Source: Hymenobacter siberiensis
GTDB taxonomy: Bacteria; Bacteroidota; Bacteroidia; Cytophagales; Hymenobacteraceae
Reading direction: 5' to 3'
NCBI RefSeq assembly: GCF_018967865.2
Contig: NZ_JAHLZY020000001.1
Coordinates: 4,154,001-4,218,000 of the forward strand
Length of the DNA stretch: 64,000 nt
Under the pieces are notes generated by a model. The model saw only the letters and a program-made list of their open reading frames with translations, made no database searches and was not told the DNA's origin. Positions 1-8,765 of this stretch are shown piece after piece (within the stretch, counting starts at the first letter, position 1; the number at the start of each line of letters is the position of its first letter). Both the position numbers and the translations under genes were made by a program.

Positions 1-140
1 TCGGCTTTGGTGAGCTCTTTCAGGTCTTCGAGCTGAGTGATGGCCCGGGCTGGCACCTGGATTCTGGTACCCGTCTGGGCATTGGCAGCCAGGGCACCCA
101 GCGTCAGCAGACTGGCTAGTATGGTGTGTTTCATAGTCAT
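1..140 (-). CDS. Secreted protein, 5' part only (runs off window)
   Basis: The reading frame enters from the window edge and starts at an ATG at 140 (a second in-frame ATG is at 134). The first about 22 residues form a signal peptide: a lysine after the start, a hydrophobic run (ILASLLTLGALAA) and an ANAQ-type cleavage site. The visible mature part continues with GTRIQVPARAITQLEDLKEL before the sequence ends. It lies downstream of proS on the same strand, 235 bp away, and a hairpin (302-333) separates them, so it is probably its own unit. The product cannot be identified from 46 codons. Signal peptide and frame are seen directly; function is unknown. Confidence 0.6.
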   Translation of the reverse strand, partial: MTMKHTILASLLTLGALAANAQTGTRIQVPARAITQLEDLKELTKA

Positions 141-301
141 GAGGCAAAAGTTATGGTAAGATGATGAAATGCTAAAGCGAGTCCGGCGGGCATTACTACT
201 CTCCCCTCCGAAGGCACTAGCAATCAGGCATAATACCCCTCTCACGGCCGTAGTATTGGGATAAATATTCTATACCAGTACACGGCAAGACCGTCAGCAA
301 A

Positions 302-333
302 GAGGCCGCCAACCAATGTGGTCAGCGGCCTCG
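302..333 (-). terminator. Hairpin downstream of proS
   Basis: The arms GAGGCCGC and GCGGCCTC pair, and inner ACCA/TGGT extends the stem. On the minus strand it is followed by CTTT. It sits 43 bp after the proS stop codon, so it is a likely proS terminator, although the T-run is short. Confidence 0.5.
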
Positions 334-375
334 GAGAATGATTTGCGGCACCGCAATCAGCGGCCAGCGGTAGCC

Positions 376-1851
376 CTAGTAGGCGCGGGCGAAGTAGACG
401 CGGCGCGGGCTGGGCTTGCCCGTTACCATGCAAATGCCTTCTTCGTCGGCTTCATTTAGTGGAATGCAGCGCACGGTGGCTTTGGTTTCCTCCTTAATAC
501 GCTCCTCGGTTTCGGAGGTGCCGTCGTAGTGGGCCAGCAGGAAGCCAGGCTCCTCGTCCAGCATCCGCTTGAACTCGTCGTAGCTATCCACGCGGGTGGT
601 GTGGGTGGCGCGGAAATTTTTGGCGCGCTCGTAGATGTTGGTCTGAATGTCGGTGAGCAGCTGGTCTACGCTGGCCACGATGTCGGCCAGGGGCAGGCTC
701 ATTTTCTCCTTGGTGTCGCGGCGCACCACTTCCACCATGCCGGCGTCGAGGTCGCGCGCGCCGATGGCCAGGCGCACGGGCACGCCCTTCAGTTCCCACT
801 CGGCAAACTTGAAGCCGGGGCGCTCGGTGTCGCGCGCGTCCAGCTTCACCGAAATTCCCCGGGCAATCAGGCCCATCTGAATGGGTTTGATGCGCTCCAG
901 CAGGGCATCAAGCTCGCCGGTTTTGTAGATGGGAATGATGACCACCTGAATGGGGGCCAGCTTGGGCGGCAGCACCAGGCCTTCATCGTCGGAGTGAGCC
1001 ATTACGAGGGCACCCATCAGGCGGGTGCTCACGCCCCAACTGGTACCCCACACGTATTCGCGCACACCTTCCTTGTTGGCAAACTGCACGTCGAACGCCT
1101 TGGCGAAGTTCTGGCCCAGGAAGTGGCTGGTGCCGGCCTGCAGGGCTTTGCCGTCCTGCATCAGCGCCTCGATGCAATAAGTGTCCTCGGCGCCGGCGAA
1201 CCGCTCGTTGGGGGTTTTCACGCCCTTCACCACGGGCAGGGCCATATGCTCCTCGGCAAACTCGGCGTACACGTCGAGCATCTGGCGGGTTTCGGCCACG
1301 GCTTCCTCGGCGGTGGCGTGGGCGGTGTGCCCTTCCTGCCACAGGAACTCGGCGGTGCGCAGGAACAGGCGGGTACGCATTTCCCAGCGCACCACGTTGG
1401 CCCACTGGTTGATGAGCAGCGGCAGGTCGCGGTAGCTCTGCACCCAGTTCTTATACGTGCTCCAGATGATGGCCTCCGAAGTGGGGCGCACCACCAACTC
1501 TTCTTCGAGCTTGGCGTTGGGGTCGACGCGCAGCTTGCCGGGGCGGTCGGGGTCGGTCTGTAGGCGGTAGTGGGTTACCACAGCGCACTCTTTGGCGAAG
1601 CCTTCGGCGTTTTTTTCTTCGGCCTCAAACAGGCTTTTGGGTACGAAGAGCGGGAAGTAGGCATTTTCGTGGCCGGTGCGCTTGAACATATCGTCCAATT
1701 GGCGCTGCATTTTTTCCCAAATGGCGTAGCCATAGGGCTTAATGACCATGCAGCCGCGCACGGCGGAGTTTTCGGCCAGGCCGGCGCGCTTCACTAACTC
1801 GTTATACCAGAGTGAATAATCTTCCTGGCGGGTAGGCAACTTTTTGCTCAT
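376..1851 (-). CDS. proS: Prolyl-tRNA synthetase, archaeal/eukaryotic-like type
   Basis: Charges tRNA-Pro with proline in the cytoplasm (class II synthetase). The 491-residue product has the short ProRS architecture without the bacterial editing insertion: a catalytic core with class II motif 2 (region [20 protein letters not shown]), motif 3 ([20 protein letters not shown]), then an anticodon-binding domain and the C-terminal extension ending in RRVYFARAY. The start is set at the ATG at 1851 because the family begins close to [18 protein letters not shown]; the frame is open a further 28 codons upstream but that stretch looks non-coding. It is divergent from the Gly/Tyr-rich lipoprotein gene across 262 bp in which I see no gene. 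TAG is the stop codon. Confidence 0.97.
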   Translation of the reverse strand: MSKKLPTRQEDYSLWYNELVKRAGLAENSAVRGCMVIKPYGYAIWEKMQRQLDDMFKRTGHENAYFPLFVPKSLFEAEEKNAEGFAKECAVVTHYRLQTDPDRPGKLRVDPNAKLEEELVVRPTSEAIIWSTYKNWVQSYRDLPLLINQWANVVRWEMRTRLFLRTAEFLWQEGHTAHATAEEAVAETRQMLDVYAEFAEEHMALPVVKGVKTPNERFAGAEDTYCIEALMQDGKALQAGTSHFLGQNFAKAFDVQFANKEGVREYVWGTSWGVSTRLMGALVMAHSDDEGLVLPPKLAPIQVVIIPIYKTGELDALLERIKPIQMGLIARGISVKLDARDTERPGFKFAEWELKGVPVRLAIGARDLDAGMVEVVRRDTKEKMSLPLADIVASVDQLLTDIQTNIYERAKNFRATHTTRVDSYDEFKRMLDEEPGFLLAHYDGTSETEERIKEETKATVRCIPLNEADEEGICMVTGKPSPRRVYFARAY

Positions 1852-2113
1852 GGGAGGCATCTTAGGGGTAATTGAAAAAGTTCCCGGTTTTGGTACAAGA
1901 TTTGAGTTGACCTTGGGGCACCGTTTCGGGGTCAAATTACGTTATTAAAGTGCGGACCTCCTGCGGAAGCTCTTTGTGCGGGCAGGGGCAGCAGCCAGCT
2001 TAAATCTCCCTTATTTAAGCCGGCTGGGCCCTGATTTCTAGTCGCTTCATCCTGCTTCCATCTGTAGGTCGTTTTTTTACGTAAAGCTTTCCCATCCTTA
2101 TCTTTTTTCAATC

Positions 2114-3553
2114 ATGAGAAATCTGCTCACCGCCTGTTTGCCCGCCTTGGCCCTGTTTGCGCTGGGCGGCTGTGCAGGTACTTCGGCCCTCACGTCGTCG
2201 GAAGATGATGGGGTCTATTATTCGTCGAAGGACCATACTACGGCCGTCGTCAGCACTGCCCCGGCCCAGGCCGCCAACAGTGAGGAGGCGAACCCGGACT
2301 ACAACGGCGGCTCTACCAATTCGCCGTCGGCCCGGCAGAATTCCGGCTCCGACCAGTATTACGACAACACCTATACCTCCATGCGTGGCGCGCCCGGCTA
2401 CGGGGGCTCATCGAGCTACTATGGCCCGGGCCTGAACGCCTATTCTCCCTATAGCCCCTACACCAGCCTGAGCTACGGCGGCGGCTACGGCGGCGGCTAC
2501 GGCGGCGGCTACGGCGGCGGCTACGGCGGCGGCTACGGCGGCGGCTACGGCGGCGGCTACGGCGGCGGCTACGGCTTTTCGCCCTATGGCTACGGCGGCT
2601 ACGACCCTTTTTATAGTTCCTTCGGCAGCCCGTTTGGCTACAGTCCTTACGGCTATGGCTCGGGCCTGAGCATCAGCTTTGGCTTTGGCCGCTCGTTTGG
2701 CTATGGCTACGGCGGCTTTGGCGGCTACGACCCCTTCTACTATAGCAGCCCATTCTATGGTGGCTACTATGGCCGGAACTACTATGGCGGCGGGGGCTAC
2801 TATGGCAACAACTACAACAGCGGCTATTATGGCAACGGCGGCGACCGGGGCACCCGCAGCTACGGCAGCCACCGCACCGACCGGGCTTCGGATGGCCGGC
2901 ATTCGTCGGGCATCGTGGGCAGCACGCCGGACAACCCCAATCCCGGCGCGCCGAATGGTAGCGGCCGCGTTCGCAGTGAGCGGGTTACGTCGAATACGCC
3001 CGAGTCGATGCCCATGGGCACGGCTGACGCTGTGGGCCGCACCCGAAGCGAAGCCGCTTCGCAACCCATGCGGGCCAACGACTCTTACAACCAGCCCCGC
3101 AACATGGACGGCCAGCCGCGCTACCGCAATATGGACCCGGCCACGAACATGCAGCCAGCAATTGGCGATGCTTCGGGGCAGGGTCGGTTAATGCGTGACG
3201 ACGGCCGGTACCGGCCGCGCAACATGGAGGCCCAACCGCAGAATAGCGGCCAGATGCAGCCCGCCGCAGTGCCACAGGAAGGCCAGCGCCGGCGCGGAGG
3301 CTTCTTCCAGAACGTATTTGGCGAGCCCACCAATAACAACAGCAATGGCCAGGCGGCCGAGCAGCCCCGCCAACGCTATGAGCAGCCCCGGCAGCAGCGG
3401 ACGTATGAGCAACCTCAGCAACGCACCTACGAGCAACCCCAGCAACGCTCTTATGAGCAGCCTCAGCAGCGCTCCTATAGCCAGCCTTCCTATTCCTCCC
3501 CATCGCAGAGCGGCGGCGGTGGTGGCGGCCGGGGTCGTGGCCGGGGTGAGTAA
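2114..3553 (+). CDS. Gly/Tyr-rich repeat lipoprotein
   Basis: A 479-residue surface or periplasmic lipoprotein of unknown function. The N-terminus is a lipoprotein signal (MRNLLTACLPALALFALGGC) with lipobox LGGC, so Cys20 is the likely acylated residue. Residues about 121-152 are eight perfect copies of YGGG, followed by a long Gly/Tyr/Ser-rich low-complexity segment. The middle (about 250-400) is Arg/Asn/Met/Gln-rich, and the C-terminus carries repeats of the type YEQPQQR (about 423-456) and ends in a Gly/Arg tail. Composition suggests a disordered, possibly self-associating protein. It is followed after a hairpin by the OmpP1 gene on the same strand. No enzymatic domain is visible, and similarity to prion-like or structural Gly-Tyr proteins may be compositional only. 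Confidence 0.85.
   Translation: MRNLLTACLPALALFALGGCAGTSALTSSEDDGVYYSSKDHTTAVVSTAPAQAANSEEANPDYNGGSTNSPSARQNSGSDQYYDNTYTSMRGAPGYGGSSSYYGPGLNAYSPYSPYTSLSYGGGYGGGYGGGYGGGYGGGYGGGYGGGYGGGYGFSPYGYGGYDPFYSSFGSPFGYSPYGYGSGLSISFGFGRSFGYGYGGFGGYDPFYYSSPFYGGYYGRNYYGGGGYYGNNYNSGYYGNGGDRGTRSYGSHRTDRASDGRHSSGIVGSTPDNPNPGAPNGSGRVRSERVTSNTPESMPMGTADAVGRTRSEAASQPMRANDSYNQPRNMDGQPRYRNMDPATNMQPAIGDASGQGRLMRDDGRYRPRNMEAQPQNSGQMQPAAVPQEGQRRRGGFFQNVFGEPTNNNSNGQAAEQPRQRYEQPRQQRTYEQPQQRTYEQPQQRSYEQPQQRSYSQPSYSSPSQSGGGGGGRGRGRGE
2474..2569 (+). repeat. Eight perfect 12-bp tandem repeats coding YGGG
   Basis: The unit TACGGCGGCGGC is repeated eight times without a single base change and in frame inside the lipoprotein gene. 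Perfect DNA identity, including third positions, indicates recent slippage and makes the tract a likely length-variable site. Confidence 0.95.
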
Positions 3554-3590
3554 TTTTCCGCCCGTGGTTTCTGCATAAAGAATTTCCAGC

Positions 3591-3618
3591 GAGCCGGCCG
3601 AACGGCCGGCTCCTTTTC
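3591..3618 (+). terminator. Terminator between the Gly/Tyr lipoprotein and porin genes
   Basis: A perfect stem GAGCCGGCCG/CGGCCGGCTC with a 2-nt loop is followed by CTTTTCTT on the plus strand, 37 bp after the lipoprotein stop codon and just before the OmpP1 gene. Confidence 0.75.
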
Positions 3619-3628
3619 TTCCTACACT

Positions 3629-5239
3629 ATGAAAAAACGGATTATCTGGCTTAGCCTGGCCCTCGTAGCAGGGCAGGCAGGCCACGCCTTTGCCCAGGAT
3701 GCCAGCGATGCCCTGCGCTATTCCCGCCTGCAATTTGGCGGCACGGCCCGCACGCAGGCCATTGGGGGGGCCAATGTGGCCCTGGGGGCCGACTTTGGTA
3801 ACCTCACCAGCAACCCGGCCGGGCTGGGCCTGTTTCAGAAATCGGAAGTGCATCTGACGCCCGGCATCGGCATTGGCCAGAGCGACAGCCGCGTTGATGG
3901 CGGCACGGGAGCCGCCCAGAACGAAGCAAGGAACAGCTTCCACATTGGCAGCGCCGGCGCGGTGTTTGCCACCCGCCGGCCCGATAATGACCAGACCAGC
4001 AACTGGCGGGGAGGGGCTTTTGCCCTGGGCTTCACCCGGCTGGCCGACTTCAACACGGGCTTCCGCTACGGCAACACCCTCAGCAACCGCACGGTGAACG
4101 GCTACAACCTGACCGGCGACGACCAATCGTACCTGGCTTCGCTGCGCCGCACAGTGGGTTTCGATGGCTACACGCAGGCCAGCATCGACAGGCTGCGGTC
4201 CCAGGGGCAGTCCGGCGAATACTCCTCCCTCAACGGGCTGGCCTACGGGGCCTACCTGACCAGCATTGCCAAAGACCGCAACGGCAACGACCTGGGCGTG
4301 GCCTCGACTACGCGCAAGGGACCAATCGGGCAGGCGGGCAGTGTGATTTCGCGGGGCTCGGTTTCGCAGTTTGATTTGGGCTACGGCGCCAACTACCGCG
4401 ACCGGCTTTACCTGGGCCTGGGCGTGGGCATTGTGAGCTCGAACTTTACCCAGACCCGGAATTATACCGAGACGGAAACCGATGCCACCACTCACCTCAG
4501 CGACTACACGCTGCATGATGAGCTGAAAACCACCGGCACCGGCCTCAACGCCCGCATCGGGGCCATTTACCGGGCTACGGATGCGCTGCGCTTTGGGGCT
4601 TCTATCCAAACGCCCACGTTCATGCGCCTCACCGACAATTACAGTGCGGCCTTTACCACGACGTTTACGGCGCAGGGCAACGATGTGGTGGCGACTTCGC
4701 TCCCCACGGGCCCGGTGGGCGTGAAAGTGCTCGACCAGGCGTTTCCGCTCTACGCCTACACCATCACCACCCCTTTCCGAGCCAATGGCGGTGTGGCCTA
4801 CACCCTAGGCAAGCTCGGGTTTATTTCGGGCGATGTGGAGTATGTGGGCTACAGCCAGGCGCGGCTGCACAACGACTCGCAGGATGGCAACGGCGACAAC
4901 TATTCCTTCGCCGCCGAAAACAGCGACATTCAGGCCAGCTACAAGAATACGGTCAATATCCGCGTTGGGGCCGAGGGCCGCTTCGATGTATTCCGGGTGC
5001 GCGCCGGCTATGCCCGCTACGGCGACCCGTATCAGATTGACAGCAACAACGAGCGGGCGCAGAACTTCTACACCCTGGGGGCCGGGCTGCGGCAAGGCAA
5101 TTTCTTCCTGGACCTGGCCGGCGTCTACACCCAGCTCAACCAGTACTACACCCCCTACGACCTGGGCGGCTACGAGCCGTTGGTGAAAGTGAACAACACC
5201 CGCTTCACCACCAGTATCACGGCCGGCATCACGTTCTAA
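3629..5239 (+). CDS. OmpP1/FadL/TodX-family outer-membrane porin
   Basis: A 536-residue outer-membrane beta-barrel of the FadL-type hydrophobic-compound porin family. It has a signal peptide (MKKRIIWLSLALVAGQAGHAFAQ) and the family's N-terminal signature, a ready-made plug region with ARTQAIGGANVALGADFGN and the SNPAGLG motif. Alternating aromatic/polar strands run to the end, which terminates in phenylalanine (ITAGITF) as usual for barrels inserted by BAM. The ligand cannot be read from sequence; long-chain fatty acids or other hydrophobic molecules are the family's substrates. The gene follows the repeat lipoprotein on the same strand but a terminator lies between them. A strong bidirectional terminator follows. 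Confidence 0.9.
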   Translation: MKKRIIWLSLALVAGQAGHAFAQDASDALRYSRLQFGGTARTQAIGGANVALGADFGNLTSNPAGLGLFQKSEVHLTPGIGIGQSDSRVDGGTGAAQNEARNSFHIGSAGAVFATRRPDNDQTSNWRGGAFALGFTRLADFNTGFRYGNTLSNRTVNGYNLTGDDQSYLASLRRTVGFDGYTQASIDRLRSQGQSGEYSSLNGLAYGAYLTSIAKDRNGNDLGVASTTRKGPIGQAGSVISRGSVSQFDLGYGANYRDRLYLGLGVGIVSSNFTQTRNYTETETDATTHLSDYTLHDELKTTGTGLNARIGAIYRATDALRFGASIQTPTFMRLTDNYSAAFTTTFTAQGNDVVATSLPTGPVGVKVLDQAFPLYAYTITTPFRANGGVAYTLGKLGFISGDVEYVGYSQARLHNDSQDGNGDNYSFAAENSDIQASYKNTVNIRVGAEGRFDVFRVRAGYARYGDPYQIDSNNERAQNFYTLGAGLRQGNFFLDLAGVYTQLNQYYTPYDLGGYEPLVKVNNTRFTTSITAGITF

Positions 5240-5254
5240 GCAAGCTGCCGAACA

Positions 5255-5304
5255 CGCCAATAAAAAGGGCTGCTCCACATCGGAGCAGCCCTTTTTATTG
5301 GCGT
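5255..5304. terminator. Bidirectional terminator between convergent genes
   Basis: A near-perfect inverted repeat CGCCAATAAAAAGGGCTGCTCC...GGAGCAGCCCTTTTTATTGGCG has A-run and T-run flanks on both sides. It lies between the stop codons of the porin (+) and the lipoprotein (-), so it can serve both. Confidence 0.9.
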
Positions 5305-5313
5305 GCGGCGATG

Positions 5314-6336
5314 CTACTTCTGCACCCGCACGGAGCAGGTCATCACCGGGGCCGAACCCGGCACGAGGTCGGAAACAAGCAGCAGGCCGTAGCGCTCGGT
5401 GGTGCCCTCGGTGATTTTGAAAGCCAGCACCTGTCCTTTGCTCAGCGCACCGGTGTAGAAGGGGTTGGGCGAGTAGGCGGTGCTATTGGTGGTGTAGCTG
5501 GTGGTGAAGTCGGCGGCGACGGTCTTGCTGAACTGGTCGCTGCTGATTGTAGTGAGGCGCAGACCGGTGGCGCGGCGGGTGGTCCAGGCGACGGGCAGCG
5601 TGCACACGGTATCGGCGGTGTTGGCGGGCGCTACCAGGCCCACCGTGGTGCCCGTACCGCCCGACACGCAAATCAGGTCCACCAAATCCTGGTTGGCCGC
5701 CACGGAGCGCTCCTGGTTCAGCACCGCGTACTTGGGAAACCGCAGGCCGTATTGCAGGTTGAGGAATACGCGGCTGCGGTCGCGCACGCCCTTGGCTACC
5801 ACCGCCCGGCGCGGCACCGGCCGCAGCACCATGGTGTAGCTATGAAACAGGGCCGCCGAGTCGGCTTTGCGCACCGTGAGGCGGTAGGCGCGGGTGGCCG
5901 AGGCCCCGGCCACATCGGTAGCCGTGTACTGCCACAGCTCGGTGCCGGAAGTGGCGCGGGCCGAAAACTGATTAACGAAAAGCGTTTCGCTGATAGAGTG
6001 GCCGTTGGTATTGCCTACCTGCGGCGTAATCAGTGAGTCGAGGTAGGTAATTTCCTGCTTAGCAGGCGCGTTTTTGGGGTCAAAGGACGACAGGGGCACC
6101 GGGTAGGTGATGGGCTTAAGGCCGGGGTCATAAGTCACCTTGATGGTCAGACGCTTGAGCATATTGTCGTTGCCCACGGCATAGGCCCGGGTCGTGAGCG
6201 TGTCGTTCGGCTGCACGGTCTTGTTGCTGGAGGTCAGCGTGGAAATACCAACAAAATCGAGCTGGACCGGGCGAGCGGTTTTGGAGCAGGAGGCCAGCAG
6301 CACGGGCAGGCAAAGCAACAGGAGGCGAAAACGCAT
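5314..6336 (-). CDS. Lipoprotein of unknown function
   Basis: A 340-residue predicted lipoprotein. The signal MRFRLLLLCLPVLLASC contains the lipobox LASC, so Cys17 should be acylated. The remainder is rich in Thr, Ser and Val with alternating hydrophobic strands, compatible with one or two beta-sandwich domains (PKD-like or similar Bacteroidota domains), but no motif is diagnostic. Its start codon is only 4 nt from a TACCTTTG box on the minus strand (6341-6348), which suggests a leaderless or nearly leaderless mRNA. It is divergent from the DPP-IV gene (103 bp) and convergent with the porin. Function not assigned. Confidence 0.8.
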   Translation of the reverse strand: MRFRLLLLCLPVLLASCSKTARPVQLDFVGISTLTSSNKTVQPNDTLTTRAYAVGNDNMLKRLTIKVTYDPGLKPITYPVPLSSFDPKNAPAKQEITYLDSLITPQVGNTNGHSISETLFVNQFSARATSGTELWQYTATDVAGASATRAYRLTVRKADSAALFHSYTMVLRPVPRRAVVAKGVRDRSRVFLNLQYGLRFPKYAVLNQERSVAANQDLVDLICVSGGTGTTVGLVAPANTADTVCTLPVAWTTRRATGLRLTTISSDQFSKTVAADFTTSYTTNSTAYSPNPFYTGALSKGQVLAFKITEGTTERYGLLLVSDLVPGSAPVMTCSVRVQK

Positions 6337-6340
6337 AATG

Positions 6341-6348
6341 CAAAGGTA
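6341..6348 (-). promoter_or_regulatory. -7 box TACCTTTG of the lipoprotein gene
   Basis: Matches the Bacteroidota -7 consensus TAnnTTTG and lies 4 nt upstream of the ATG at 6336. No convincing -33 TTTG was seen. Confidence 0.5.
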
Positions 6349-6439
6349 ACGGGGGCTACGGCCTGCAACCGTGCTGCCGCCGAATGTTACCTTTAACGCT
6401 CAGTTCCCATCCTTTATTTCGATTTTGTCCTTATTTCCT

Positions 6440-8674
6440 ATGCGTTTACGCTTTTTAGCCCTGGCGGCCTTGCTGGCCGCCAATGGCCCGGCCCTGGTGC
6501 CGGGCCTCACCCTCCCCCTCGCCCACGCGCAGCAGAAGCTGCCCCTGACCTTAGAAGATATCTGGGCCAAGCCCACGTTTCGCTCGGCCTCGGTGCCGGG
6601 CTTCAACTGGATGAACGACGGCCGCTACTACTCGGCGCTGGACAACGGCAGCCTGGTGCAGTACGAAGTGACCACCGGCAAAGCCGTGCAAACCCTGGTA
6701 ACCGCCGCCGAGCTGGAGCTGGGCGGCGCGGCGCTCAAGGTTGATGGCTACTCCTTCAATGCCAACGAGCAGAAAATCCTGTTCACCACGGGCACTGAGC
6801 CTATTTACCGGCGCAGCGCCCGCGCCAGCTACTACGTATTCGACCGCGGCAGCAAGAAGCTGACGCCCCTGAGCGCCGGTGGCAAGCAGGGCTATGCCAC
6901 GTTTTCGCCCGATGGCCGACGCGTGGCCTTCACCCGTGACAACAACGTGTACGTGACCGACCTGGCCACGATGCAGGAAACCGCCGTGACCACGAATGGC
7001 CTGAAAAACAACATCATCAACGGCTCGGCCGACTGGGTGTACGAAGAGGAGTTTGGCTTCGCGCAGGGCTTTTTCTGGTCGCCGGACAGCCGGCAGCTGG
7101 CTTTTTACACCTTCGATGAAAGCCAGGTGCCCGAGTACGACATGCAGGAATGGGGTGGGCTTTATCCCAAGGAATACCGCTTCAAATACCCCAAGGCCGG
7201 CGAGAAAAACTCGGTGGTACTGGTGAGCAGCTACGACGTGGCCAGCGCCCGCACCACCAAGCTGGACGTGGGCCCCGTGGCCGACCAGTACATCCCGCGC
7301 GTGCAGTGGACGCGGGTGCCCAACACGCTCAGCATTCAGCGCCTCAACCGCTTACAGAACAAGCTCGAAATTCTGCACGGCGATGCCACTACCGGCAAAA
7401 CCAAAGTGGTGCTCACGGACACCAACCCCGCCTACGTTGAGATAAACGACGATTTGAACTACCTCGAAGGCGGCAAACAGTTCCTCTTCACCAGTGAGAA
7501 GGACGGCTACCAGCACCTCTACCTGCACGACATGGACGGCAAGCCCGTGCGCCAGCTCACGAAGGGCAACTGGGAAATCTCGGCCATCAACGGCTTCGAT
7601 GCCAAAACCGGCTTCGTGTACTACACCAGCACCGAAGGCTCGGCCCTGCAGCGCCACCTCTACCGCGTGAACCTGAGCGGCAACGGCAAAGAGCGCATCA
7701 GCGAAAATGGTCCGGGCACCGACGTGGTGAACATGAGCCCCGACACGAAGTATTTCCTGAACGTGCATTCGGCGGCGGGCGTGCCGGCCATGACCAGCCT
7801 GCGCGAAGGCGGCACTGGCAAGCTGGTGAAAACCCTGGAGGACAACGCCAAGCTGAAGCAAACCCTGACGCAGTACGACCTGGGCAAGCTCGAATTCATC
7901 ACGTTCAAAACCACCGAAGGCGTGGAGCTGAACGCCTGGATGATGAAGCCCAGCAACTTCGACCCCGCCAAAAAATACCCCGTGCTGATGCACGTGTATG
8001 GTGGCCCCAGTTTCGGCAGCGGCAGCACCCAAACGGTGCTGGATAACACCGGCGGCGGCACGGCCCTCACCAACTACCTCTGGCACCAGCTGCTGGCCGA
8101 AAAGGGCTACATCGTGGTTTCGGTGGAAAACCGGGGCACTTCGGGCCGGGGCTCGGCCTTCCGGAAGGCCACGTATGCCAATTTGGGCAAGCTCGAAACC
8201 ATCGACCAGGGCGAAGGCGCCAAGTACCTGGCCACGCTGCCCTACGTGGATAAATCCCGCATCGGCATCTGGGGCTGGAGCTACGGCGGCTACATGACCT
8301 CGCTGGCCATGACCAAAAACGCCGACCTCTTCAAGATGGGCATCGCCGTGGCCCCGGTCACGAACTGGCGCTATTACGACACCGTGTACACGGAGCGCTA
8401 CCTGAAAACGCCCCAGGAAAACCCGGGCGGCTACGACGATAACTCGCCCGTGCAGTTTGCCCAGAACATGCGCGGCAAGTTCCTGCTCGTGCACGGCACC
8501 GGCGACGACAACGTGCATTTCCAGAACTCCATCGCCTTCGTCGATGCCCTCATCAAGGCCAACAAGGACTACCAGACGCTGTACTACCCCAACCGCAACC
8601 ACGGCATTTCGGGCGGCAACACCCGCCTGCACCTCTACCGCCAGATGACTAATTTCGTGCTGCAGAACCTGTAG
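6440..8674 (+). CDS. Dipeptidyl peptidase IV (S9B family)
   Basis: A secreted or periplasmic serine peptidase that removes N-terminal dipeptides, usually X-Pro. The 744-residue product has a signal peptide ending in AHAQ, an N-terminal beta-propeller and a C-terminal alpha/beta-hydrolase domain. The propeller keeps the DPP-IV double-Glu motif that holds the substrate amino terminus (DWVYEEEF). The catalytic triad is visible: Ser614 in GWSYGGYM, Asp689 in HGTGDDNVHF and His721 in NRNHGISGG. The ATG at 6440 is preferred over the upstream in-frame start because the signal peptide begins there. Likely role is peptide scavenging together with other exported peptidases. The gene stands alone and ends in a strong hairpin. 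Confidence 0.96.
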   Translation: MRLRFLALAALLAANGPALVPGLTLPLAHAQQKLPLTLEDIWAKPTFRSASVPGFNWMNDGRYYSALDNGSLVQYEVTTGKAVQTLVTAAELELGGAALKVDGYSFNANEQKILFTTGTEPIYRRSARASYYVFDRGSKKLTPLSAGGKQGYATFSPDGRRVAFTRDNNVYVTDLATMQETAVTTNGLKNNIINGSADWVYEEEFGFAQGFFWSPDSRQLAFYTFDESQVPEYDMQEWGGLYPKEYRFKYPKAGEKNSVVLVSSYDVASARTTKLDVGPVADQYIPRVQWTRVPNTLSIQRLNRLQNKLEILHGDATTGKTKVVLTDTNPAYVEINDDLNYLEGGKQFLFTSEKDGYQHLYLHDMDGKPVRQLTKGNWEISAINGFDAKTGFVYYTSTEGSALQRHLYRVNLSGNGKERISENGPGTDVVNMSPDTKYFLNVHSAAGVPAMTSLREGGTGKLVKTLEDNAKLKQTLTQYDLGKLEFITFKTTEGVELNAWMMKPSNFDPAKKYPVLMHVYGGPSFGSGSTQTVLDNTGGGTALTNYLWHQLLAEKGYIVVSVENRGTSGRGSAFRKATYANLGKLETIDQGEGAKYLATLPYVDKSRIGIWGWSYGGYMTSLAMTKNADLFKMGIAVAPVTNWRYYDTVYTERYLKTPQENPGGYDDNSPVQFAQNMRGKFLLVHGTGDDNVHFQNSIAFVDALIKANKDYQTLYYPNRNHGISGGNTRLHLYRQMTNFVLQNL

Positions 8675-8690
8675 TCGAACCATCCCGAAA

Positions 8691-8743
8691 AGCAATGGCC
8701 CGGCGCCGCCTCGCATAGTTGCGGGCGGCACCGGGCCATTGCT
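8691..8743. terminator. Hairpin between DPP-IV and the T9SS repeat protein
   Basis: Arms AGCAATGGCCCGG and CCGGGCCATTGCT, extended by GCCGCC/GGCGGC, form a stem about 20 bp long between two convergent genes. T-runs are short, so it may be a processing or bidirectional termination site. Confidence 0.7.
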
Positions 8744-8765
8744 TTGCCATGAATTGGGTCGCGGG

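Noticed and set aside
2474..2569. Tandem repeat considered as a CRISPR-like array
   Set aside because: Units are contiguous without spacers and code YGGG in frame; no cas genes nearby.
3188..4609. 473-codon open frame on the minus strand opposite the porin gene
   Set aside because: Shadow of high GC and codon bias in the porin gene; no recognisable domain, no start context, low-complexity Gly/Ala/Leu composition.
7352..8731. 459-codon minus-strand frame opposite the DPP-IV gene
   Set aside because: Antisense to a clear peptidase with a full catalytic triad; amino-acid composition typical of a GC-rich shadow frame.
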